Assembly (NCBI GenBank): GCA_030600865.1
Contig: JAUVUS010000043.1
Span: 1-10,534, forward strand
Origin: Bacteroidales bacterium
Lineage (GTDB): Bacteria > Bacteroidota > Bacteroidia > Bacteroidales > UBA12077
Length of the DNA: 10,534 nucleotides
Reading direction: 5' to 3'
The position numbers and the translations under genes are program-made. Within the stretch, counting starts at the first letter, position 1. Every line of letters starts with the position of its first letter. Shown one piece after another: positions 1-5,963 of this stretch. The notes under the pieces were generated by a model, which was given only the letters and a program-made list of their open reading frames with translations, did not search any database and had not been told where the DNA came from.

Positions 1-683
1 CAGCAGGTTTAACCCTCAGAACAAGGGAATTGCTTAGAGCGTTCGACACAGAATTAAATGATACAATAGAAACAAGGGGAAGGCTTGTTGATGGTGGATA
101 TGTTAGTCCGCTACCCGGAACAGAAAGCGAAGTGCAGGCAATTTTTAAACAGTTCGACGAAAGAGGTAAAAAGGTTTTAGTACAAATTAAGAAAAGTGCT
201 AATGAAGAATTTTTAAAATCGAAGGAAGTAGAAAAATATAAATATTTGCATTTTGCCACACATGGATTTGTGAATACTGAAAAACCTGAGTTATCGGGAA
301 TATTACTAGCACAAGACTCAACACTTAACGAAGATGGAATATTATATTCAGGTGAAATTTATAACCTGAAATTAAATGCCGATTTAACAGTTCTCTCTGC
401 TTGTGAAACAGGTTTGGGCGAAATAAAAAAAGGCGAAGGTTTAATAGGGCTAACACGTGCTTTGCTTTATGCCGGAAGTAAAAACATAATTGTTTCATTA
501 TGGAAGGTAGCCGATGAATCTACATCTGATTTAATGATTGATTTTTACAAAAATCTACTGGAGGAAGAACAAGAAAAACAAGAATTTTCACAAGCATTAC
601 AAAAGGCAAAGCTAAAAATGATAGATGAAGGGAAATATGCTCATCCATTTTACTGGTCACCTTTTATTCTTATTGGAAAATAA
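1..683 (+). CDS. CHAT-domain caspase-like protease, C-terminal part (5' end outside window)
   Basis: This is the C-terminal part of a CHAT (caspase HetF-associated with TPRs) cysteine protease. The reading frame is open to the left edge; the first whole codon is at 3, so the true start lies outside. The expected His-Cys dyad is present: His in FATHGF (codon at 261) and Cys in LSACETG (codon at 402). It is followed by the typical block GEGLIGLTRALLYAG and then VSLWKVADEST. Family members in Bacteroidetes usually carry long N-terminal TPR repeats, which would lie upstream of this window; about 225 residues are visible. Some CHAT proteins are activated proteases in defence or cell-death systems, but many Bacteroidetes copies have no known role and nothing here names a substrate. 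The gene ends in TAA and converges on dgt with 137 bp between. The family call is firm, the role unknown. Confidence 0.92.
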   Translation, partial: AGLTLRTRELLRAFDTELNDTIETRGRLVDGGYVSPLPGTESEVQAIFKQFDERGKKVLVQIKKSANEEFLKSKEVEKYKYLHFATHGFVNTEKPELSGILLAQDSTLNEDGILYSGEIYNLKLNADLTVLSACETGLGEIKKGEGLIGLTRALLYAGSKNIIVSLWKVADESTSDLMIDFYKNLLEEEQEKQEFSQALQKAKLKMIDEGKYAHPFYWSPFILIGK

Positions 684-733
684 TTTTCCCTGATATATTT
701 TAGTATGGATGATTGGAGAGACACCACTGCAAC

Positions 734-755
734 ATTCCATTATTCCATTCTTCCA
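734..755. repeat. short TTCCA-type tandem microrepeat between convergent genes
   Basis: The spacer between the CHAT gene and dgt (684-820) contains the near-repeat ATTCCATTATTCCATTCTTC, i.e. TTCCA units about 8 bp apart. Nearby are a weak AT-only hairpin (ATTAAT at 769-774 and 780-785) and the palindrome CATTTAAATG (796-805). No GC-rich stem followed by a T tract is visible, so no convincing terminator can be placed for either convergent gene. The repeat resembles short dispersed repeats common in Bacteroidetes spacers, but that is recognition rather than a computed match. Confidence 0.35.
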
Positions 756-820
756 GTTTTCCTTGTTTATTAATATGTGATTAATCCGATTTATCCATTT
801 AAATGATAGTAGATTCAATT

Positions 821-2155
821 TTACAAATTCATCCCCTTTATATCTTTGTATAAATCAACCGCATACAAGTCTGTCATTCCGGAAATAAAATCAACGATGG
901 ACATTGCTTTTTTGTAAAAACTGTGCCCTTCGACACTAAATTGTGAAGGTAAAATAGAAAGGATTTTCTCTGAATAATCGCTGTCGGGACTAAAAATCGC
1001 CGTAATAAATTCATCTAAAAGTGTTCCCAGAACATTAAATCCTGTTAATTCAATTTTCACAACCGAACGATGCTTATAAATATCTTTTACAGCAAGCTTT
1101 TTACATGTTTCAAATGCTTCCTTGCTTTTTCCTTGTAAACCTTTAATAAGACTTTGATCATATTTACCTTCGAGTATCAGATCGTGGTTTTTAATAAAAA
1201 CATCTGCCGTTTCTTTTGTCAACTTTCCGATTACCGATGCTCTCAGATAGGCTACTTGCTCATTTATATCTGTTACTTCCTTAAAAATTTCATCTTTGTT
1301 TTTTAAAAACTTTTTATCCGTTTTCTCATCGAAAAAACCCAGCAATAAATCAAAAGTCGTTTGGGTATCCAGAATTCTCAGTTTATGCGCATCTTCAATA
1401 TCCATTATTTCATAACAAATATCATCGGCAGCCTCAACTAAAAATACCAAAGGATGACGAGCAAAACTCAAAGGCTCATCACTCAATTTTTCCAACCCTA
1501 GTTCATCTGCAATTTTTAAAAATATTTCTTTCTCAGCCTGAAAATATCCGAATTTCTTTTTACCACTTAGCATTGCATCCGAGCCATAGGGATATTTTAT
1601 TAAACTTGCTAAAGTTGAATATGTAAGAGCAAAACCGCCCGAACGCCGACCTTTAAACTGATGTGTTAACATTCGCAGAGCGTTTGCATTACCTTCGAAA
1701 TTTGTTAAATCGGTCCATTCTTCTTCGGTAACAACATTTTGTATTTTTTTGCCCTTTCCTTCAGCAAAATATTTCGAAATAGCTTCTTCTCCTGCATGGC
1801 CAAACGGAGGATTTCCCATATCATGAGCTAAACATGCTGATGAAACAATAGAGCCTAGTTCATTAAGAATTTCTTTGTTTTCAATATCATCTCGTTTTCT
1901 CAGTTCCTGTGCAATCAGATTTGCCAATGACCGGCCAACACTTGCAACTTCCAGACTATGAGTTAATCTGTTATGAACAAATACACTTCCCGGCAATGGA
2001 AAAACCTGTGTTTTGTTTTGCAATCTTCTAAAGGGTGATGAGAATATGATACGATCATAATCACGTTGAAATTGTGAACGAATCTCATCCGTATTTTTAA
2101 ATTCGCGGTTTTCTAAACCAAGTCTTTTTGCGGAAAGTAATTTATCCCAGTTCAT
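821..2155 (-). CDS. dgt: Deoxyguanosinetriphosphate triphosphohydrolase-like dNTPase (HD superfamily)
   Basis: Predicted cytoplasmic HD-domain enzyme that hydrolyses dNTPs (dGTP in the type enzyme) to the nucleoside and tripolyphosphate, helping to set dNTP pools. The 444 residues include the expected metal ligands: His66 in HNRLTHS, His111-Asp112 in AHDMGNPPFGH, and Asp244/Asp245 in EAADDICYEI. The N-terminal motif FSSPFRRLQNKTQVFPL (38-54) and NFEGNANALR (152-161) are also family signatures. It is somewhat shorter than the roughly 505-aa E. coli Dgt. The start is the ATG at 2153-2155; only a weak A-rich stretch precedes it, usual in this phylum. It lies 36 bp downstream of the iron-transporter gene on the same strand, so co-transcription is likely. 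Substrate preference among dNTPs cannot be read from sequence. Some family members limit phage replication by depleting dNTPs; nothing here specifically indicates that role. Confidence 0.94.
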   Translation of the reverse strand: MNWDKLLSAKRLGLENREFKNTDEIRSQFQRDYDRIIFSSPFRRLQNKTQVFPLPGSVFVHNRLTHSLEVASVGRSLANLIAQELRKRDDIENKEILNELGSIVSSACLAHDMGNPPFGHAGEEAISKYFAEGKGKKIQNVVTEEEWTDLTNFEGNANALRMLTHQFKGRRSGGFALTYSTLASLIKYPYGSDAMLSGKKKFGYFQAEKEIFLKIADELGLEKLSDEPLSFARHPLVFLVEAADDICYEIMDIEDAHKLRILDTQTTFDLLLGFFDEKTDKKFLKNKDEIFKEVTDINEQVAYLRASVIGKLTKETADVFIKNHDLILEGKYDQSLIKGLQGKSKEAFETCKKLAVKDIYKHRSVVKIELTGFNVLGTLLDEFITAIFSPDSDYSEKILSILPSQFSVEGHSFYKKAMSIVDFISGMTDLYAVDLYKDIKGMNL

Positions 2156-2191
2156 TCTTTTTAGTATTAAGATTTAAGTATCAAGATTAGT

Positions 2192-3094
2192 TTAAATATC
2201 TACTCCCAGAAATATTCTTATTAAATACCCGATTCCAAAAGTAAATGCAGCAACACCCATACTTATTATAAACATTTCCCAGAACCGTTTCCTGAAATTC
2301 AGATCTTTTGCAACAGAAATATAATAATTAAAAAACAGGATTACTAAAACAGCAAAAGACATGGTCATTGCTAAACAAACAAAGTAATTTGCAAACAGAA
2401 AATAAGGTAGAATTAAAATGATTACAGTAAAAACATAAGCCAATCCTGTGTAAAACGATGAAGCTAAAGCATTACTCCCATTACCTTCCGATTTAGTCGA
2501 TAAATATTCAGATGCCGCCATAGAAAATGAAGCTGCTATACCGGTAATTAATCCGGCAATAGCAATTAAACGCGTGTTTTGCAATGCAAATGTTAACCCG
2601 GCCAAAGTACCTGTTAATTCAACCAGGGCATCATTAAGACCCAGAACTATCGAACCAACATAATCCAGCTTTTTTTCTTCCAGCATATCGATTAATTCCT
2701 TTTCATGGATATCTTCATCATCAACAATCTGCTGAGCTTCAGGAATAAACTCGCAGGCTTTTTTATATGCTTCCTGAGCTCCTTCTTCGCCTTTCTCCAT
2801 CAGTTTAATTCCGAATGTAATACCAAAAATACGGGCAATCCAGTAAAATTTAAAAATCTTCAATTTATTTGGTTTTACTTCAACTCCACTATATTCTTTC
2901 CAAAACAGGTAATGGCGCATTTCATCATCGCCAATTTCCTGGAGTGTTTCAGCATTTTTCTTGCTTTTTTCCCGCCTGCCGGACGGGCAGGTTTTCCTTG
3001 ACAACCTGGAATAAATATAATATTCCGTGATTTCGTTTTTCTGAAATTGTTTGATTAATTTAATCTGATCGGGATTTAAGTTTCTTTTTTGCAT
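2192..3094 (-). CDS. Ferritin-like domain fused to VIT1/CCC1-type iron/manganese transporter
   Basis: A 300-aa membrane protein with an N-terminal ferritin-like (rubrerythrin-type) four-helix domain and a C-terminal VIT1/CCC1 transporter domain, the architecture of membrane-bound ferritin-type iron exporters. In the first part, Glu21/Glu24, the ExxH pair Glu58-His61 (in DDEMRHY), Glu103/Glu104 and the ExxH pair Glu127-His130 are suitable di-iron ligands. From about residue 144, five hydrophobic segments follow (about 144-172, 176-199, 211-234, 237-262, 273-298), with the family motif GLNDALVELTGTLAG at the start. It probably moves Fe2+ or Mn2+ across the inner membrane. Oddity: residues 35-41 (TCPSGRR), between the first two ferritin helices, are encoded by a GC-rich palindrome (2971-2991) that looks like an in-frame insertion. 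A perfect Bacteroidetes -7 element lies just upstream, and dgt follows by 36 bp. Confidence 0.9.
   Translation of the reverse strand: MQKRNLNPDQIKLIKQFQKNEITEYYIYSRLSRKTCPSGRREKSKKNAETLQEIGDDEMRHYLFWKEYSGVEVKPNKLKIFKFYWIARIFGITFGIKLMEKGEEGAQEAYKKACEFIPEAQQIVDDEDIHEKELIDMLEEKKLDYVGSIVLGLNDALVELTGTLAGLTFALQNTRLIAIAGLITGIAASFSMAASEYLSTKSEGNGSNALASSFYTGLAYVFTVIILILPYFLFANYFVCLAMTMSFAVLVILFFNYYISVAKDLNFRKRFWEMFIISMGVAAFTFGIGYLIRIFLGVDI
2971..2991 (-). repeat. 21-bp GC-rich palindromic element inside the iron-transporter gene
   Basis: On the coding (minus) strand this reads CCTGCCCGTCC followed by GGCAGGCGGG. It can pair CCTGCC with GGCAGG or CCCG with CGGG. It is far richer in GC than the surrounding gene and differs from the copy at 9996-10016 by only two bases: C for T at its position 6 and G for A at position 20, which keep that pair complementary. 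Its 21-bp length preserves the reading frame and gives residues TCPSGRR. It uses a different reading phase from the copies in the HU-SPOR gene. Confidence 0.8.
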
Positions 3095-3116
3095 TTTTTT
3101 ACTCTTAATTATAATA

Positions 3117-3143
3117 CAAATTTAGCCTGAATTATGTTGCAAA
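3117..3143 (-). promoter_or_regulatory. Putative Bacteroidetes-type promoter for the iron transporter-dgt pair
   Basis: On the minus strand, TAAATTTG (3124-3117) is a perfect match to the Bacteroidetes -7 consensus TAnnTTTG, and TTTG (3143-3140) could be the -33 element. The 15-bp spacing between them is shorter than usually reported, which lowers confidence. Transcription would start near 3110, leaving a leader of about 16 nt before the ATG at 3094. Chance matches are common in such AT-rich DNA. Confidence 0.4.
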
Positions 3144-3197
3144 TATAACTAAAACAATGATTTCCGTTGAGCTACTTCGTGGTAAAAAATATATAAC

Positions 3198-3235
3198 CAC
3201 AAAGTTCACAAAGGGCTACACAAAGGCTCACAAAG
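3198..3235. repeat. Four spaced CACAAAG units
   Basis: CACAAAG occurs at 3198-3204, 3207-3213, 3219-3225 and 3229-3235, at intervals of 9, 12 and 10 bp. The irregular spacing suggests a decayed tandem array or a fragment of a dispersed non-coding repeat. The roughly helical spacing would also suit clustered protein-binding sites, but no known regulator is recognised. Confidence 0.6.
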
Positions 3236-3304
3236 TTTATGAATTAAAGGTTAGAAAAAGAGAAGTTAAAAAGTAATTTACCATTGATGAGCTTAGTTTA
3301 AAAA

Positions 3305-3392
3305 GGTGCTAAGCGGCTAATTTTATAAAATACTGCAAAATTAGCAAGCTTATTAGCAAATCCCTGCCTGCGGCAGGCAGGCGCTAAGCACC
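3305..3392. repeat. 88-bp nested inverted-repeat element (cloverleaf-like)
   Basis: Outer arms GGTGCTAAGC (3305-3314) and GCTAAGCACC (3383-3392) pair except for one central A-A mismatch. Inside are a perfect 9-bp hairpin, GCTAATTTT (3316-3324) with AAAATTAGC (3337-3345), and a perfect GC-rich palindrome (3363-3381). ATTAGCAA occurs twice (3340-3347, 3352-3359). Two hairpins enclosed by a closing stem form a three-way-junction-like fold. It resembles a REP/BIME-type or miniature non-autonomous element. It could also act as a 3' end structure for the PagL-like transcript. Confidence 0.65.
3363..3381. repeat. Perfect 19-bp GC-rich palindrome
   Basis: CCTGCCTGC (3363-3371) and GCAGGCAGG (3373-3381) are exact inverted repeats around one G. 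The CCTGCC/GGCAGG core is shared with the elements at 2971-2991, 9417-9458 and 9996-10016, so this is the intergenic member of the same palindrome family. Confidence 0.85.
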
Positions 3393-3432
3393 TAAAGTGC
3401 AATTGTTTTAGTTTTTATATCAGGCTCATTGA

Positions 3433-4518
3433 TTAAAAAGATAAACCAAGAAGTATGTGAAAACTGTCAGCAACATCGCCATAGGCTTTCATGGTTACTC
3501 CTCCTAAAATATGTCTGGTAAATTTGTAGCTTAATGAATATCGCTGGTAAAAATTATAGGGTTTATATGGTGCATAAATGTACGTTCCCCAATATTGTGA
3601 TAAATCGAATTTGCCAAATAGTAAATGATGTCCGATTAATCCGGATATTTTTTGATGGTCGTCAGATAATCCCTTTCTTGAAATTTCTTCTTTTGCTCCG
3701 CCGTCATTTATATATTCAAATCCGGCACTAAATCCGTTTACTTTGCTTATGGTTCTTCCTGCCAGACCATATAAACCAAAAACATATGTTGTTTCTTCGG
3801 GGAAATATTCATTTTCCTTAATCTTTTTAACCATTCCAAAAGTATATATATTGTAAAAATACTCCGGAACAAATTCTTTTTTTACACGATCGGGAAATAT
3901 GATTTTCCCTGATGGATAATAATTTAGTCCAAGTCCAAACATCGGGAAATTCATTCCATAATTGGGTTGCTTAACTCCTCCGTTCGAAATATGATTATAT
4001 TTAGCATAAGCCATTAAACTGTATTGATCGTTTAACTTAAAATATGCGTTAACATCAATATGAGTAATGAAGTTTAGATGAGTAGAAAAAAAAGTGTTGT
4101 CAGGATTATCTTCTGAATCATAAATTTTATCCATGTAACTTACTCCAAATCCCATTCTTGCAGAAAATAAAAAACGATTAGACCGGATAAAAAAAGGTTC
4201 GGCAAAACCAATCAAATTGTACGAACTTCCAACAATTTCCGGATTATCGTAGTTTATGTATAAAAAAGATATTCCTGCTTTCGAATAGCAATTACATTGT
4301 TGCCAGTTTTTGTCTTTAAGCATCAGCCACGAATATTCTAATTCCAATCCAAAAGGATTTGTATGAGTTAAATGTTCGACCTTACTTGAATGCGGAAGAA
4401 TAATACCATATTGTGGTTTAATGGCAAGGCTGGTCGGATTATTTAGGTCATCTTGTCCACTTATATTTAAATGGTTAATTGTTATAAAAAATAAAATCAG
4501 AAATTTATTCCTGATCAT
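3433..4518 (-). CDS. PagL-like outer-membrane acyloxyacyl hydrolase / lipid A 3-O-deacylase
   Basis: A 361-aa protein with a signal peptide (hydrophobic 5-14, likely cut after Gly21) and a body of alternating beta strands ending in an aromatic residue (GLSF), as in outer-membrane beta-barrels. The motif YNHISNGGVKQPNYGMN (174-190) matches the PagL active-site region, giving His176, Ser178 and Asn179. PagL removes an ester-linked acyl chain from lipid A, altering outer-membrane properties. In Pseudomonas PagL the triad is His-Ser-Glu, the Glu 14 residues after His; a simple ungapped count puts Asn190 here, so the third residue is uncertain. The protein is about twice as long as PagL, its C-terminal 150 residues looking like further barrel strands, a length I associate with Bacteroidetes members of this family. 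It follows the cysteine peptidase gene by 11 bp, probably in one operon. The enzyme class is likely; the exact bond cleaved is inferred. Confidence 0.8.
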   Translation of the reverse strand: MIRNKFLILFFITINHLNISGQDDLNNPTSLAIKPQYGIILPHSSKVEHLTHTNPFGLELEYSWLMLKDKNWQQCNCYSKAGISFLYINYDNPEIVGSSYNLIGFAEPFFIRSNRFLFSARMGFGVSYMDKIYDSEDNPDNTFFSTHLNFITHIDVNAYFKLNDQYSLMAYAKYNHISNGGVKQPNYGMNFPMFGLGLNYYPSGKIIFPDRVKKEFVPEYFYNIYTFGMVKKIKENEYFPEETTYVFGLYGLAGRTISKVNGFSAGFEYINDGGAKEEISRKGLSDDHQKISGLIGHHLLFGKFDLSQYWGTYIYAPYKPYNFYQRYSLSYKFTRHILGGVTMKAYGDVADSFHILLGLSF

Positions 4519-4529
4519 TTATATCAATT

Positions 4530-5672
4530 TTAAAAATTATTCGTAATTCGCTCAGGTACCGCATCTTTATGAACTAATATTGTCATTGTTTTTAATCGAA
4601 CATAAGCTTCAGATGCGTAAAAATATCCGCCTAAATCATTACCATCTTTCCCCCAGGAATTTTTTACTTTATAGTATTTCGTGCCGTTTTGATCTTTGGC
4701 CATACCCACAATGTGCATTAAATGATCGTCGGTAGTCGCATAATTATCAAAACCTAATTGATGCATTTCAGGAGTAATAACTCTTTGCTTACCCGGCTTA
4801 ATAAAAGCTTCAGCAAATTCATCTTCAGTCATATCATCCCATTCTTTTTCAGGAACTATTGCTAATCCTTTCTTATGTTCAAATCCATAATCACTAACAT
4901 CGCTTGCCCAGGCTATCGAATAACCATTTAATAATGCATTATCCAAAATTTCAATTAAATCATCAAGTTTAACATTTTTAACTAATCCATTCGACCAGTT
5001 ATCCGGTGATTCAAAAACATATTCCGTATAATACGGATGATGCATGTACGAAGTGAAGTTTAGGTAATCTGACGTATTAATACCCAGAAAATCTTTGAAA
5101 CTTTCGGGGGTATATTTTTTACCCTTATATTCAAAATCTGCAGGAAACTTTCCTAAATAAGCATCTAAAACGCCCGAGATTGCGTCTTCCCAAACAGTCG
5201 ATAATTTGTTCCCCTGAACCAAAACATCAACCATAGCTTTTAGCACTTTATCCATTTCTCCGTGATCATGTTTTTCGGGATTTACCTTTAAATCGGGATA
5301 AACATCTCGTGGAACAATGCCATATTTGTCAATTACATTGATCATATCCCAACCTTCAGCGCCCCCACTAAAATTGAGGCCTCCATGATATCGAATATAT
5401 AATTTTGCATGATCCTGATAAGCGCAACGAACAGTAAACATTTCCGAAAGGTCAAATTCTCCTTTTCCCATACGTATTAATTCGGTTTCAATAAATGAAG
5501 TTGTTCCAAAGCTCCAACAAGTTCTGGTACGAGCCTGGTTTTTAACAGATGTTGTTGGGATTTCTTTTATTATTTCAAATTCCTGGAATACCGGCTGTGC
5601 ACAAATATCTAACGAAAAAAGAATAAATAATACTATAAATATATTCTTGATAAATCGGTTTTTAGATTTCAT
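4530..5672 (-). CDS. Secreted C1-family (bleomycin hydrolase/PepC-like) cysteine peptidase
   Basis: A 380-aa papain-fold peptidase closest in layout to the C1B (aminopeptidase C/bleomycin hydrolase) group. Catalytic residues are in order: oxyanion Gln46 and nucleophile Cys52 in NQARTRTCWSFG, His317 in DDHLMHIVG (His six residues before Gly, as in papain), and Asn338 in VKNSWG. An N-terminal signal peptide (hydrophobic 8-21, likely cut after Ala25 in ICAQ) shows it is exported, unlike the cytoplasmic C1B enzymes. It is shorter than typical PepC (about 440 aa). A 100-residue region between Cys52 and His317 (about 125-225) is probably a lid or insertion. The start is the ATG at 5670-5672. The gene leads the probable two-gene operon with the PagL-like gene and faces the histidine kinase across a 291-bp spacer. 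Whether it acts as an amino- or endopeptidase cannot be told. Confidence 0.9.
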   Translation of the reverse strand: MKSKNRFIKNIFIVLFILFSLDICAQPVFQEFEIIKEIPTTSVKNQARTRTCWSFGTTSFIETELIRMGKGEFDLSEMFTVRCAYQDHAKLYIRYHGGLNFSGGAEGWDMINVIDKYGIVPRDVYPDLKVNPEKHDHGEMDKVLKAMVDVLVQGNKLSTVWEDAISGVLDAYLGKFPADFEYKGKKYTPESFKDFLGINTSDYLNFTSYMHHPYYTEYVFESPDNWSNGLVKNVKLDDLIEILDNALLNGYSIAWASDVSDYGFEHKKGLAIVPEKEWDDMTEDEFAEAFIKPGKQRVITPEMHQLGFDNYATTDDHLMHIVGMAKDQNGTKYYKVKNSWGKDGNDLGGYFYASEAYVRLKTMTILVHKDAVPERITNNF

Positions 5673-5963
5673 TTTTAATGGTTTTAAAATTCATTCTGCA
5701 AATTAGTTATAATATCATCAAAATAAAAAACTTAGCAATTAATTCATGCATTTCTATTAATTTATCTAATCATTACAAAAATTTATTTTTCTGTATTACC
5801 ACTCATTACAATACTCATTCTCAAATTATTAACAGCTATAATGTTTTTTTTTGATTAAATTCTTAAAAATTGTTTACAAACCTGTCAACCGTAATTTTTT
5901 TGTTCGATATTTTTTACTTTATTTGCAGCTTTGTTTTTATTGACTAGAGGAGGATGGAAATTA
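5673..5963. promoter_or_regulatory. Divergent AT-rich spacer with promoter region for the histidine kinase
   Basis: This spacer separates the minus-strand peptidase operon from the plus-strand kinase and must hold promoters for both. For the kinase the best candidate is TTTATTTG at 5918-5925 (7 of 8 to TAnnTTTG), with TTTG at 5899-5902 as a possible -33 element, though the 15-bp spacing is short. The predicted start near 5932 leaves a leader of about 30 nt that contains the ribosome-binding site. No equally good -7 element was found for the peptidase. No clear inverted-repeat operator was seen. Confidence 0.4.
5948..5953 (+). promoter_or_regulatory. Strong Shine-Dalgarno site deciding the kinase start
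   Basis: AGGAGG lies 10 nt before the ATG at 5964. It is the only strong ribosome-binding site in the window. It argues that translation begins at this ATG and not at the in-frame TTG at 5931, which would add 11 residues (MFLLTRGGWKL) and place the AGGAGG inside the coding region. Confidence 0.8.

Larger units (their letters stand above)
3095..3432. other. 338-bp non-coding spacer of repeats
   Basis: No plausible gene is seen on either strand. From left to right the spacer holds the putative promoter of the iron transporter (3117-3143), four CACAAAG units (3198-3235), and an 88-bp nested inverted-repeat structure (3305-3392) that contains a perfect GC-rich palindrome. It separates two minus-strand gene pairs, so it must carry the 3' end of the PagL-like transcript and the promoter of the iron-transporter transcript. 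No classical stem plus T-tract terminator is evident on the minus strand. Confidence 0.7.

Noticed and set aside
821..2155. dgt as part of an anti-phage system with the CHAT protease
   Set aside because: The genes are convergent, dgt pairs instead with the iron transporter, and all signatures are those of an ordinary chromosomal dNTPase.
2705..3001. Plus-strand frame of 98 codons inside the iron-transporter gene
   Set aside because: Antisense shadow of a well-supported gene with di-iron motifs; composition is Phe/Leu/Asn-rich without a domain.
3305..3392. CRISPR-like array or tRNA in the repeat-rich spacer
   Set aside because: The repeats are inverted and nested, not evenly spaced direct repeats with unique spacers; the fold lacks tRNA-conserved loops and acceptor CCA geometry.
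5837..5842. TATAAT as a sigma70-type -10 box for the kinase
   Set aside because: The Bacteroidetes primary sigma factor uses TAnnTTTG and there is no TTGACA at the right distance; expected by chance in AT-rich DNA.
5931..5963. TTG start for the histidine kinase, adding 11 residues
   Set aside because: A strong AGGAGG sits 10 nt before the ATG at 5964, and the TTG has no ribosome-binding site; the extra residues show no signal or domain.
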